DNA of 64,000 nt, taken from positions 499,609 through 563,608 of the forward strand of contig VZSF01000638.1 in the NCBI GenBank assembly GCA_013398295.1, given 5' to 3'. The position numbers were made by a program, and so were the translations under genes. The notes under the pieces are model-generated. The model saw only the letters and a program-made list of their open reading frames with translations. It was not told the DNA's origin and made no database searches. Source of the stretch: Chionis minor (taxonomy: Eukaryota; Chordata; Aves; Charadriiformes; Chionididae). This document shows, one piece after another, positions 24,801-39,800 of this stretch; the stretch's first letter is position 1; every line of letters starts with the position of its first letter.

Positions 24801-27800
24801 GTACGGGTGGGGAGACTCCTGCTGAGGAGGCCGCTATCTGTTTCAATCCTTCATTCTTAGGGCCTGAAAAAAAGCAGAGCAGGTGGAATTCATCAAGCAA
24901 ACAGATGAGGAAGCAACGTCACTGTTTACATGAAGTACTACGATAAAATATCAGTACTGCACACACCCCAGAGCAAATACATTTTATTGAACGTGCTTCT
25001 TAGATATATTCGGTGCCTTATCTCACTAGAGTAGGGAGGCTCTGCCTAGAAGAATGTACTGCCTACAGAAAGCCTTGAAAATATCTTTGCCAAGCCATGA
25101 ACAAGACAGGAAAACAGCAGTTCATCCAGTATACAAGATGTTGTGCTTTAAATTATCATTTAATTCTACAATTTGCTTGAAAAGACCAGCTGCAGGGTTT
25201 CACATGAGCACGGATGCAGTCTTGCTGGAGTTTTCCTTGGTTAGAGACAGAATTTCAAGGGAAGGGATGATCGGCATTGATTAAGAGGTGTACAGGTCTC
25301 TGTACACCTTCGAATGCATTTGTAACGTAAGTTGTAAAAGGCTGCACTTCATTTTCTAGCAAGCCCATACTAGAAAAATGGCAGTCTGAGAAGCTGCACA
25401 GAAGCTACACCCTCAACAAACAGGTACAGCCTTAAAAACAAGACGATGCAGTGCACCAGGCACAGAAGCCACTAATTACATGAGTGGGCTCGTGTGCATG
25501 TGTGCTGCAATAAATTCGTGCTATGCGTACAAGCCACAACCAAGCCATAGTAACCATTGCTTTGAGAATTCATGTAAAGAGAAGTTATTCAACACAGCCA
25601 AGTTAAATGATTATTTGGATGCCATGATGTTAAACCTAGAATTTCTTTTAAAATAACTTAAGTGTTTTAAAAGCTACCCAGAAATAATTGTCCTCTGTGT
25701 GGAAGGAAGTTCAACAAAATCTAAGAGAAGAGGAGAGGTGAATGAAAAAGCAAATTCACAGTTCAGTTAAAACCAATTACAATCGAAAAGAACCTCCTTG
25801 TCTTCATGAGATTTTCTTCAAGTTCACACCTGTATTGAGGAGACTGAAATCTTGTCAAGAAAAAGAAACTTTCACCACATTAGAAAAAAGTGGCTTAAAT
25901 ACAGAACAACAAATATTTAGTAATGCTTAATATCAAGAAAGTTACAAAAACTACTGAAAGAGTTTTCCTTCACTGCCTGGGAGTCTGAAATTCTGTCCTT
26001 GGGATAGACAGGAAAAGGGAATTGATAACTATTAGAAGGACCTCTCTTGTCTCGCAGAAATCAAGGTAAAATTGCTAAGCCTTGACAGTTTTTCTGCTCA
26101 CCAATAAATAAATAAAAAAATTCTGGATAAATTTGGCTTCATGGCTGCCTGGAGCAACTTTTCAACATACGCGTCAACAACAGTACATTTGAAACCTGTT
26201 AAGTTCCTCCATTACTTAAACAGCAAAGTACTGAAAGTCCCAACACTGCTGATTACACAGGTGAATTGTTTGGTGTTTTTGTTAAAGAACATTCATCTTG
26301 CAAAAGCAGACCCTTATAATTAAAGATATGCCAAGATTAAAGTTGTATGGTATGACATATCTTGGTTCACATCTCTGTTCATCATTTGATTCAGAACTAT
26401 AGGCCAAAAGTCAAGTGAAACAATCCTTTCCACTTAGTAATGAGGATGCTACAGCAGGGTTAATGTGTGCCAGATGGAGAGAGTCCAAGGGAGAAGATTC
26501 AGAACGATTAGAGGTCTAGAAGACATGAATTCCTGGAGATATTGAACAAATGGTGGTTGTTTAGGAAAATATGATAACACTGAGGGAGAACAAAATTAAT
26601 ACCTAAGTCTCTGGCAAAGAAGAAAGGCATAACTTTTAATTATTTTTTCTTTCCCCTCCAATTCCCTGGTAGAGAAGACAAGAGTTTAAAGTGTTTAAAG
26701 ACAAGTGTTTAAAGGCCAGAAAAAAATGTTAGGAGACATTTTCTAATAGCGAAGGTGGAATGTCCATGGCTTGAGATCCATGTTGAAGAAGTAGGATAAA
26801 CGTACAGCAAAATTAAGTTCTAGTACAGTTGTTCTTACCCTACACAGAGGGATGGACCAAACAACTTCTCTACATCCCTTACAATTCAATGATGACATCC
26901 TCTGTTTATTTTCCTATATTTTACGAGACATCACATTAAAAATACCTGTCCCTATATTGAGCCCAACAGCTGGAGATCTACTAAAATACCATTTTGGCTG
27001 AAACTTGTCTTCCAAAAAGATGTCCCTCTTGTTTGAAGATGAGAGAAAGAATGTATCACTACAAAGTTTGTTTGCTTAAGTCCTTTCACTGTTAAAATTT
27101 GCATCTTGTTGTTTTCTAAATTCATCAGACTTCAGATTCCATTACTTTTCTTTCTACCTCTGCTGATCAAAAGCCTTTTTATAACCACTACCCATAAGGT
27201 AGAAAACCCATAAGGTTGATACCACCAAACTTAACCAATATCTCAGATTTCTTTTTTGATAACTTTAAAAACCCAACCTTTTTAATCTCATCTCTGGGCA
27301 TTATCTTTTTTTTTTCTGTCTAACCATTAATTTGTAGCGATTTCTGTAACTCTCCAACTTTTCCAGCATTGTAAAAAATCTGGCATTCGAATTCTACACA
27401 GTGTGCACTTGTCTGCCACAAGCAGGGATGAAAATTACAAGTCATTCTTCATCTGGCCATATCTCCACTGATTGCATCCCGTGGGTTTTGGTAATTTCTC
27501 TGCCATCCCTCCTCTTGTTCTGGAAGTGCAGATGCCTGAATATCAAAGTAAGGCCCATTAGCAAAAAGCTTTTACTCAAAAAGTTTGTAACTCTATGAAG
27601 ATTCGTTAAAGGTAAAACTCCAAGAATTTAGGGTTACAGGCTGACCACCATTATACATTAGACTTTTCTGTCACAACATTGTCCTTACTCAATTGTAGAG
27701 TTGTTTATGATGTTTCCTTTTTTTCCCCAAGGCATTCACTATCTCATTTTCTTTCACACGTACGGTTTATATTTCTTCATTCTACACATATATTTGCATT

Positions 27801-30800
27801 TGAGTAAAGACAAACTTTTTTTAAATGAGCCAAGATTACACGATTGTACTTTTGTTGTATTAGAGTCTCTGAGGACTGTGTGTTCACATCTAACTCTTTA
27901 CAGTCTTTATTCATCCACAGACTGTCACCTATAGTCTCTTATTATTCTAAAATCTGTGATAAATATGAATAGCACTGACACGGTAAGCATATATCTGCAG
28001 TTGAATTCTTTCAGCAGATTCTAATCAAATAAAGAAATGAGAAAAAGTTTTTTTTTCACAGAAGCCATATTAATTGCTATTAATTATACTCTCAATTTTT
28101 TCTGTTGTAACAGGGAATCCTATATCAATTTTTACGTGGTTATATTTATGTTGCCCTAATACCGTGTTGTGCATGTACACAACATGCACACGTGCATTAT
28201 GCCATCATACAGCGGTACTTCATTGTGATTAATTTGTAGGACTAAAGTAAAAATTCTGCCCGAGCCTCTATGCATAATACTTCTTTCATCTGACATCTCT
28301 TGAAGCCAAATCCAGGCAATAGGAAACTGAGCCAGGAAAAGACACCACATGCATTTTAGATTAAGTGCTTATTTTTAAGTATAAGGGCTGAACGACCTGT
28401 ACTTTTTAATTTATGTGCACTGCTGGAATCTAACAATAAATAAATGAACATCCTACTAATGGAAACACTGCTTTTTTATTTTCTAGCTATTAGAATTGAC
28501 TCTTCCCTGCCTTTAGAGTTGTAATTACTTGCACTTACACTGGCTGAGACTGATGGGAGTGTAAACTGCTTTAATTAAAATACTGAAAATAATGGGATGA
28601 GTTAGGTAGGAAGGTGACATTCAGTATGAAAAAGCTGTTATAATCAGGCCCACATAGACAAAGCTATTGTAATGTTTCAGTAGTGTTTTGTTTCCTATTT
28701 TAATGGAGCATTTCATTTTGAATCCAGTTCTGTATTTTTGTGTCTCTGAGACATTTGGTACTCTGAGGACATGGAAAAGCTCTGTGCTGGTGGTGGAACT
28801 GAAGTCAGCTCTGAACACTCTGAAGAAGAAATCAAATTGAAACTACATCCTGGCTTCATGTGCACCCAAAGCAGTGTCATCACAGGAAACGGCGTTAAGC
28901 ACCATTGCTGTGTGGTAGCTTTGACCGCTAACACCTCCGTTTCCAAATAGCCTCTTCTGTCTTCTTGGGACTCTCAGATTTTACACATGCTGTGCCACAC
29001 TGAAGAAACAGATGCAGAAACTGAAGCTCTTCGCGAAGAAATGAAAGAACAGATGAAAAGGAATGAGTTCCTCAAAACCCATGCAGCTGTATGGCGGCTA
29101 AGAGAAACTTGCCATAGAAACTGTCCATTGAAAGTACCAAATACCCCATTACACTGCTGCTTGTTGTATTGAACTTCTCCAGTTGTGCTCAGAGCTTCAG
29201 CATGTACACCGGAACTGCACACAAAACACCCAAAGGCTTCCGTTGTGTTCTTGGTGAACCTTCTCAAACAACTTCCATACCTGCAGTGACCAAAAGGTCA
29301 CCTACATTCTTGAAGAATATTTATTTAACAGGAATCTCAGGACGCTAAAGTTGTCTGGATGTAAAACTTGTGATTTTGACCCTTGACATTCCTGGCTTGT
29401 GAAAGAGAAATATTGATACCTTTTTGATAGCTAACACAACATCTACAGAAAGAACCCATCTTCCCTTCATGTCCAGATATTCTATGTTTGACAATCTCAA
29501 GAGAAATCAACCCATATATGACAGTAGTCTGTGATTTCTAAACCTCTCCTGTGTGAACTCGAAGAGAAACTAGTAAAAAACCCCAAATCAGTCCAGCTAC
29601 TTGGAATTCATGTACTCTACGCAGTCAAAAACAAGTTTCAAGGCAGGAGGAGAAAAAAGGTATCCATACTGTCACCTTGTGAAATTTTCAGTACTGCCCT
29701 GAGGTGCTGTATTACTCTTTCCTGAGATGCTAATACCAGAAATATGTTGCAAACTGGAGGGAAATCTAAGCAGTACTTGGACGAACATATGCAACAAACA
29801 GTGCTTAGTGGATTAGGAATCTGATGGGAAGCAGTACTATAGTCAGGGCTAGTTCTCCCTATCTCTTTTCAAAATTGTAAAATAAATTTGATGTGTGTGC
29901 AAGGGTGGTATAGTTTCCAATACCGACTAAGCTGAAATGACATGTCTTTATCTCCTCCCTAAATACCAAGGTATCTCACAGTTTGGATGACAGGTTGATA
30001 CACAGGTGAAGAAAAGTATCTAAATATCAACCTGAGCAAAACAGAAGCAGTCAAGGAAATAAAAAACCCCACATTTTTAGCACTCACCTACAGTTCAACA
30101 TCCATTGACTGAAAATACAAACCCTGATGATCAATTCAATCTGTACTGCAATAGAAAGTGATTACTTGGCACAAACCTTTTAACTGGCAACAATGACAAA
30201 TAATTTTCATAATCTCCCTTGAAGTAGGAAGCTATCCCATCCTAGTAGAGGGTGGTCTGGCTTCAGCTATTCTTATTTTTCTCACATCTTGTCTGGACTG
30301 CAGCAATAATGTATACCTGTTTTCAAAGTCACTAGTGCTTAAAAAATCCTCACTCGAAACAGTTGTATTGCATCTTGTCAGCAGCACACTCTCTTGCAAA
30401 TGTGTTAGGCTGGCCTCCAGCTGCTACACAGTCCAGGCTTAACCGCAAAGAAAACTCTGAATTACGTTTAAGGTATCAGGCTGTAACATCCAGGCCATCC
30501 TGGCCTTGACCCAGGAATTTCTAGTCCAAGATTTCATACTGTACAAAGCTGGAACTGAACAGCAATGCACCACTCTACCTTCATGATATATACATAGCAA
30601 CATACATATGTAAGAAAACCCCTTCCACAACAAGGCAGTCTCTTGAACATACAGGGGAAAAGCTGTTTCTTCACGTCAAATCCTAAAAAGCAGACCACCT
30701 CCCTATTTCTTTGGCAAGGCCTTTGGCAAGACCGTATTGCCTTTGACCCCTGGTGCAATGGGCTACTGATAAAGTGCTGACCCCTTCTGCTATTATTAAT

Positions 30801-33800
30801 GTAAAGAAAACCTCACAGCGATCAGTTACTGCAAGGAGATGCCAAACATTCTGCAGGAAAAATTGCCTGGAATTTTAAGTTTCTTAATGAACTTGTTTAG
30901 TTTTTATAAAAAAGGACTTTAGGATTTTTCAAGCAGTTACATGGTCAAAAGTTTTGCATTTTGAAAGAAGCACCTTTTTATAAAACAAAAAAAACTTTTG
31001 AGCTACTCTGCAAACACAACATCAGTTTTCAGTTTTACTGCAAAACACCTGACCATTTCTACATGCAAGATCTGGGAAGCTTTCTGGGTTTTGCAGAGGG
31101 TTTGCTAAGAACATCTGCAGCAGCTGATCACCCACTTCCTACTTTATTCACAATTTGCAGAGAGCTGTTCTCTGCTCCGCTTCCCTAACCCGCATATTCA
31201 TTTAGATACAAGGCATGGTTTCAGGTTTCGCAATTATGCTGCTCTGGAGCTGCTCAAAGTAAGCAGGTAAACTTATAACATTACTGAAGCTCAGTGCTTT
31301 TGATTATGCTGTTGTCACACATACTGTAACAACAGAGGCACAAGGGTTATTGGAGACGCTGCTCACACCTCGAAAATCATCATACATAGCATGCAATTTT
31401 AGTTAGAAATTAATCATAGGAGTATAAATGCTGATAGATATAAAACATCACTTGTATAAAAAATTCCCATGCAACAAAGTCTTGCATTCAAATAGTGAGG
31501 TTTTGCACATTTTCTCTTCAGGATCTGCAAACAGGGAACGTCATTGTTACAAAGGCACACATTTTAGGAGGGTTCATTTTCAGGTGGAAACCAGTGACCA
31601 TTAATGAAATGTTCATTAATAAAATGAAGGTTTTAGGATTGTTATTATACTTTTATATTGTTTCAAAAGCTTCCTATCATCTTTACTATAAAATGCTTAA
31701 TACTTTGTTTGTCTCTATTAGTACTGAATATTTACTTTAGTGTTCAATAATTAAGATCAAAGCTTTCAGGAATGACTGGCTGTTTCCTATAATGACCTAT
31801 TTGGATGGCTAACTTAATTAGACAACTTAGTAACTTGTGCACTGTTGCCCATGTAATGCAACCAAATGATGAAGATTCATTAAAAGTGGTTCTTCCTGTG
31901 AACCAAAATAGGTCTAGGAAATAAAAGATGGAAATACTTGCTCCAGTATTGTATATATTGTCTCAAATGCAAACATTACGTGTGCTGCATCTGCGAGCCA
32001 TTAAGGAAATAATCATTTAAACAGTAAAGAGAAATGAAGACTTCCCAACTCAAAGAGAAACTTCAGTATGTATCAAATTTCAAATATACAGAAGTATATG
32101 CCAGACATTCTTGTAATTATCAGTAAACAGACCACAAAGCATTTTTTTGGAGCTAGCCAAACATGAGACCTTTAGGGTTCAAGCTGCATTCTCCAATAAT
32201 GGTACCAGCAACATGTGCAGAACTTCATCACCCCAATATTTTTCTGTATCCGGAAAAAATAGAATTTTTTCCAGCTTTACCATAAAGCTGTCTGTAAAGT
32301 AATGTGATATGCTGGACATACTTCTTTGCTACATTTAGTTGCAAGTAGGTTTTCAGCAAAATATGTATCAACTTAAAGGATAGGAAGCTTTCAGCCAGTT
32401 CCTATTATACTTATTGAGTTCTGAATTAAAACTATTAATATAATTTTATTCACCTTATTTTCTGGGATATGGACAGCTTTCAGAATACTTGCAGCTTTGG
32501 TACATCAGAGCTACTTGTGTACTATGACCCATGTAATGCAATCAAATGATGAAGGTTCATAAAAAGTGTTTCTTCATGTCAATCAAAACAGGTGTAGGAA
32601 ATAACAAGATTTCAAAAACTAAACCAAGGAAAAATAATTAAGCAGAGAGAATTACTCAGTTCCACCAGTTCTACTGTTTTTCTATCTAGCAGTTTCCTTT
32701 CTGTCACCCTCCACGATAAAGTCATAGCGATCTTTTTCTTTCCTCCTTATAAATTCTCCTTTCTAACTAGTGTTCTCAACAGTCCTTCACAAAGACTTCT
32801 TTTGTATGTGGCGTAATCCCAAACACATTGTGTTAAATCCATCCAGCTCTGACCCTGCTGAAGGGTGGACTCTGGTTTCTAATTCAAGTGTTTCACTCAG
32901 TCCTTTGCAGAAGTCCAGACTGCTTGAGAGAATATATCAGGCATATACTTTGATTCAAAACACAAGTGGTCTCAAAACAATTCAAACTGCATGTCAAAAT
33001 GTATTTGGAATTGCTAGTAAGTGATTGTTTAGGGTTACTCAACAGAATTAACAGGTGCATTCGCATATTTTATCTTCAAAGTCCTAAATTCCGCACCTTA
33101 GATTCTGAAGTCTCCACTCAGGAATTATTATAGCTGACTCAATGGGATTTAGCATAGTCAATGGCAGGAATGACTCTAGAATTCCTATGCAGACTATAAC
33201 AAGTGTATATATGAGGAAATTGTATTTCTGTGCCTCCGTACTATGATGCAAACACCCCATATCTTACTGTTAATTTTACTAGAATCAGGTCATCTGGAAG
33301 GGAACAAATGTGCCATGTAAGGCCTGACAAACAAAAATGGAGATATTTAGGGGAAGATCTATGAATGTGGCAACTGCTGAAACTATAACTATTCAAAACT
33401 GAGAACTGTCCTCTGGTGGCTTACTGATGGATACATTTTATTCCTTTTTAACTAAAAATATATGTTAAGTTATTTGAAAGATATTGCAAACTGTTGTAGC
33501 TAAGGAAATAATAAAGGGCAATGAGTTTAAATACTAATTTGAAATGGTTTTTGTGTACTTTTCCTTCCTAATCCACAACACGGCAAGTTGTACCCAGAAC
33601 AATCTTCTGCAGCGGAATACTAAATGTTGGTTTCCCTCAAGACTTATTTTATCTATAACTTGGATTAGATTTATCTGTTTCCTTAGGCAGCTAAGTAACT
33701 TGCCTCGTTCATATTTCTATCAGGATGGTTGCATTCATTTTTAAATTGCAGTGATTTATCTTTTTTTCAGTACCATAAGCCATACTAACAGTTTAATTTG

Positions 33801-36800
33801 TAGTCTTGTCCACAGGTTTTAGCAGAATTGAATGGCGAATCCTTGACCAATTAAAGGTAATACTTCAAAAACTTCACTGTGGCAGGGTTTCCTCCACAGC
33901 ATTAATATTCTTTGCTGTGGAGCCTCTTAAAAAATCTGAAAAAAATTCCGTCTGACTGAAGCAGACTGAAAACACGTGTCCACTCCTTGCTAATTGAAAA
34001 AAATTTAGTCTTACAGGCATATTCTTTAGTTATGGTGCGTGTATATATAGCTGGAGAATCAAGATGTGATCAAAAAGACTGAGGGAAATTTAATTGAACT
34101 GGTCTTTTGGAACTTACAGGTTGAACTACTGAAAGATGGCCAAAGAAATAATATTTAAATTAAAAAATAATTGTAATGTCTTTTTTGAAACTGACCATAT
34201 ACCAACTCCATAAGCAAGACAAAACCTTTGGCGTTGACCCACACAGTTGATGTCATTGCATTTGTACCAAATTATGTACATTGTGTGGGATTTTATATGC
34301 TGTGGTCTGATTTGCATGATAAATGCACAACTTCGACTCTATATCAGCTGAACATCTTTCTTCAGTTCTAGGAACTTCAAAACTTGGTTCTCCTGTTTCT
34401 CAGAGGTGTAAAATATCTCAGTATAATCCCACTAAAAGAGGAATTGTTTGCATTCTCTCACTTTCAGAGAAGGAGAGAGAGGAATGTCCTTAGAACAAAC
34501 CTTAAGAATTTTTACATTCGTTTCCACTAAAAGCTGCATACAACTATTCATCTGGATTTTACTGGAGTAAACTTTCAAGCAGATCCAGCAAAGTTAAGTT
34601 CTTGGCAGATCTGTGTGATCATAATTTCAACTTCACTTCCATAGTTTCTGAATAAACGTATGGAGCACCAATAATAATAGACATCAACATCAAGAAATCT
34701 AATAAAAGACGAGGCAAAAAGCCTTGAAAGTCTTCAAATTGCCATAAATAGTCTCAGTTCAGTACATTTTTGATATTACTTAAAATTCAACATTTTAGCT
34801 ATATATAGCAAAGTCCAGACACTATGTTGCACATAATCATCATGCTATTCTGAAATTATAATTTTGACACTTTCTTGAGCTCTCCAGAATTTTATAGCAT
34901 GCTACAGTTCCCCTGTGCAGAGGCATCACATCATTACACACAGCTACCCCACCCCACCCTGAACAATGTTGTTTGGTATTATCACCTACTTTTAGTTTCA
35001 TCTGTCTTAGATCAGATGATTTGGCTCAAGTTACAATTCTTTTTATCCCCTTACACCTTAATACTGAGCTGTTGTGTAACTTTATCCAATCTAGCACTGA
35101 GGTAAAAAAAGAAAACCTACATTGACCTTTTAACTCCAGATTCTGCAGTAAACAGCCGTGACATCCTGTGATAAAAAAATCCCCTGTTCTTTAAAACTTT
35201 GGAAACTGCTGTTTTGTCTTGCCGTCAAGTAAGAGCAACAATTCACTTGTTCTAAGGGGCTTTTTAAAGACAGTTAAGACAGTTACTGTCCTTGGGACGA
35301 TTGCTCGATTTTCAATTGTTAACAGAGTGTTAACTTTGACAACGCACCTCAAATTTTAATTCCTCCTTTCTCTCTGGTTGTCATACCCAACTCAAATAGC
35401 CACATCACTGTGTGGGTACACAACCCATCGCAGAATGGAACCTCAGCAAGAACTGTAACCCTAGCCCAAATTATCAATTGTGAGAATTTTCTTACACGCC
35501 TTCTTTTCTCCTAGATTCGGTAGCTCCCTTTTCATTTCTTCCAGTAGAGCTCAAAATCTTCTCCCTAGCTCAAGCCCCGGTGTTGACTGCTCACAAGGTG
35601 TTTAGAGTGCTAGAGCCTTCAACTGACTTTATGTGGGTGGCCATCTGTACCCGTACAATCCCATTGAGGTCAGCCCAGGTGCAGTTCTCCTCTGAACTCA
35701 GTGGTACGGTTGTAGCCTCACATGGAAAGCTATCTGCAAAAGGACTTTGCTTCTCTTCTTTTTTCTAACAAAGCCCTCTTTGCCCTTTGGGTGTTTATTG
35801 TAAAACACCATTGTTAGTATTATTTTTTGAATCTAGAAAGCACATGCATCTCATTGATTCTAAGCTGACATAAATATGACCTACTCTCCGGGAAAATTGC
35901 TGCAATGGGACATAACGCAGGAATTTACCAGAGTGCCGTGTATCCACAGGCCCAGATAGGAATTTCTTAAAGCCTGCCTTCCCTGGAAAATAGCAATGCA
36001 TCCATAGGCAAACTGCCCTCAGCAAGACACTTGTATTTACAGAAGCTGTATCAAGAAAAATTTTTCAGGACCAGGTAAAAATTTCTAATCCAAAGCAAGG
36101 CCAATACCAAACCAGCACCCCTTAGTATTCATGCAGACACTGTGGGCAGTTCAAATCCTTCTCCCACACATAACTGTGACTGCTGCATCTCTAAGGGAAG
36201 TCCTTCAGCCTCAAACGTTCAAGGTTATTTCACATCCAGTGAATACTTGATTACGAAAAACCAGTAAAGCAGCTTTCATGGGCAAGGATAACAACCAAAG
36301 AAAAAGGGGGGAATTGATGCTTCTGAGAAAGCCGAGTTCAATCTCCTGTTTTAAATCAGAAAATACAAGGTTTTCTGCACCACAGGCGCATGCCCCTAAC
36401 ACAAGTATAACGACCGCCATGTGTGGAGCTTGTCTCTTCTCAAAGGACAATACAAAGCCTAACTTTTGCCCTAGTATAGATAAAAACCCCCAGAGGTTAG
36501 GTCTTGGAAAGCTTTGTTGGATGGGAAAACCATTTCTTTTTGCTTGTTCTTTTTATTCAGCACCTGAATCACAGCAGCAAATTAAGTAACTATGGCAAGC
36601 TGGTGTTTATCAGGAAAAAGTAATGAGCAGGAAGAATTTGTGCTGTGGGGGTGGCATCTTCCTGACATGACTTTGATTCTTGAAATGACGGTTGAAAAAA
36701 AACCAGAAAAAAAAGCAGTTCAGTTTAACTGCCTTTCAAATGTAGGTACATTTTGTCATTCAGGTTTAACGTTCCAAGAAGCCCAGCAGAAATTAACAAG

Positions 36801-39800
36801 CTGAAAACGAGTTCACTCAGGATTCACTCTAGAACACCTGGTCTCTCTACCAGAAGTGTTTATGGAGACTTCTGGCCTCAAAGAAATAAGGTGCATTAAT
36901 TAAAGCCAAACAGAACATCAAGGCCTACATGTCAGCTCTACAGGAGAAGGCTGAAGTTCAGGCCTACTGTGAACAGCTTTGTACTGATGTAATTTCTAAA
37001 TCTTTCAGACTTGCCCGGACCAAAAGACTGTGAAGGAGAGACAACCATGTCTGACCCTTCAGTTCTGCTTAGTGTGTTTTTCAACATGTTTGGAGAACCA
37101 CACTGGGCAGGTCCATTCTTAGCTCATGCTCCCAGTGAGACACATCCTGGCTGGTGGCTGCACTGGTCCTGGTTACTGACAACTGGAGATCCTCCTTCTA
37201 GCAAAAGTTCTGGTATTATCTGTACAGCCCTGTTCACAGTATTTATTTTAAATGCATATGATAAATATTTCTAACCTTCAGTTTTAAAAAGACGATGAAA
37301 AAGTGCTTGTTGTCTACAACTGCATGGGAACCAGAAAAAAAAATATTAAATAATAAATAGCTGAATAAACAACAAACAAAATAATTCCTCCATTAATTAT
37401 TTAAAAATAAACTTAAAAAAGCATTTTTACAAAATGAATTGTAGTTTTGGGTGTTTCCAGCCTTTGTCAGGACTTCTCAAAGTTCTTGCTAGGAGAGCTA
37501 TTATAGTTTTTGTTTAATCAAAACATTTGCTGGTGTCATTTGCTGAAAATGCCGCTGTTCCACTTTGAGGGTGCTCTGGGCCAGTGTTTATTTTAAATGC
37601 ATATGATAAGTATTTCTACATTTCTAAAGCCAGTCACGCTGAACAGTGCTCTATGGAGAAGGGGCAGCTGCTCAGACTGTTGTATATTGGCATAGGCCCT
37701 CTAAAGAGATACACAAATTTGCACCATTTGAGGATCTGGCCTTGATCATGGACTTGTGAGAGCATTTCCATAACTGTAGGGTAACACAAGAAAATCAGAA
37801 TGTAGGAACTGACAAAAATGTACATTTTATGTTACTGATACACTCTTAATTTTTGAGTCAAATTAGTATTAACAGATTATCATCGTTGCATGCATACTCT
37901 GTGTTTTTCATGTGGCTTTTTTCCTTTGGAGAAAGTCTGCTCTGAGCTTTGTCATCTGGTTATAAGCCCTTGGAGTGTTTTCTCTCTGAGGAAGACAAAT
38001 CGTATGTGTGTTCAAAACTGCTGAAGCACAAGCTGTATTGTATTGTAAATATGGAAGGCACAAGGACAAATTTTGTGTCAGTTATATTACATTAATGTAC
38101 CTGATGTGTTGCACATGCACAGTGTGGAGTTATTCAGAGCATCTGAATATGCTAACATAGCATCATATCTGAATATAACATAGCATCATCTATGTTAGGC
38201 ACCAAACTTTAATGCTCTGAATCACACCATTGGGCATCTCCCTTTCCTACTGATAACACCAAAAATTTCACAGTCTAAGTCTGGTCTGTTTAATTAAATC
38301 TGAGAGAGATGGTTAAGGCAGAATAACGTAGGTGAAATGCCCCTCATTATCAGAAATTACTTAGCTGTGTGTGTATCACCTGACACAATTAGATACAATT
38401 ACTTGAGTTAAAATTACTTGAGCTAAAAAGCATGTATGCGAGGATTGAATATATTCTTTGCTTCCTGAGCTCAATGCAGACAGCAGTGCATCAAGAAAAA
38501 GAAAGAACAAAAAAAACCCCAAAAAACCAAACATTAATTTTTTATTTCTGTCCTTGTTTCTCTCATGCACCAAGATCAAGAACAGCTTTCCTCTGGGCCT
38601 ATATAACCTAAGACTTTGATTTTTAAATGTGATCGGAATTTCTTATGCAATCATAGTTCCCCAGCACCTGGTGCTGTAAGAAGACAGAAAAAGCTTCCTT
38701 CAGCTACTATAAAACTTGTAATAGAAATGTGTCAATTGCTATCATCCATTCCAACTGGAGGGGCTGATTTTAACTTTCCAGAATTGTCAAAGAGTGCCTA
38801 AAAGCTTTGGAGGAAAACCTTAACCCAAAATTTTGAAATACAGGTGATTTAAGGGAGAATCAAGGACATTCAAAGCCTCCACCTTCAAAGAGGTGATAGT
38901 GGATACGTGGGTCTAACTTTAGGGAACTACATTTTTACATGAGATTTTAAAGGGCATATTTTGAGTGCCTCAGAAACAGCTTATTTCATTGTTGCAACTT
39001 GTCTTACACGGTGAAAGGAATGTGTTGAAGCAGAACACTCTGTGGGAGTGGAGTCACAGCAATTTGGGTTTTTTTCACAGGTATTTGTGTCCTCCTGGGT
39101 GTTTCATGTGTATTTACAGAAGCTCTTATCACACACAAGACCATCTGAAATTTTACAGAAACCTAGTGATAAGCCTTAATATTCATGTCCAGATTACAAC
39201 CATCAGAAAGTTCAGAGGCTTGGTTCTTTGTAAAAAATAGTGAGGCAGAGCCTCAGGTGCTATTAACTGCCACACTACTGAAGTCATGCAAGCCTAACAG
39301 AAAACACGAAGTCCAGAAGATCATTTTGCATTTGGATCTGGGTATAAAATCAATGCAGCTCTGTGTGGGAACAATTAATTCTGTAATTTTGCACAGTATT
39401 CAACTTTCTAAACAAATTTGAAAATACATCAACTTATAGGGTCACACTGCGATCAGTCATTGTGAAAGGCGAAAAGGGAAAAAAGAAAAAAAAAAACAAC
39501 CAGTGTGGTTACTACAGGTTGTAGTATATCATTTTGGTGGCCCTTAAGCTGTGCCCAGGAAGTTACTGTCGAGAACAGGACACACGATATCAACATCTCA
39601 TTTATAGGAAGTCAGGACTTAAAAGTCTGTTGAGAAAAATACTTAAACTCCCTGATACAAGTTAAAGCTACATCTAAGTAGTTTTGAGGAACAAATAAAC
39701 CCAATACGTAAAGCATTTATCCTACACTTTATTGCTGAGGGAGACAGAATATAATTTTAATTCCTGTCCTGTACAGAAAAGATAAAAGCGTAGGTTAAAG

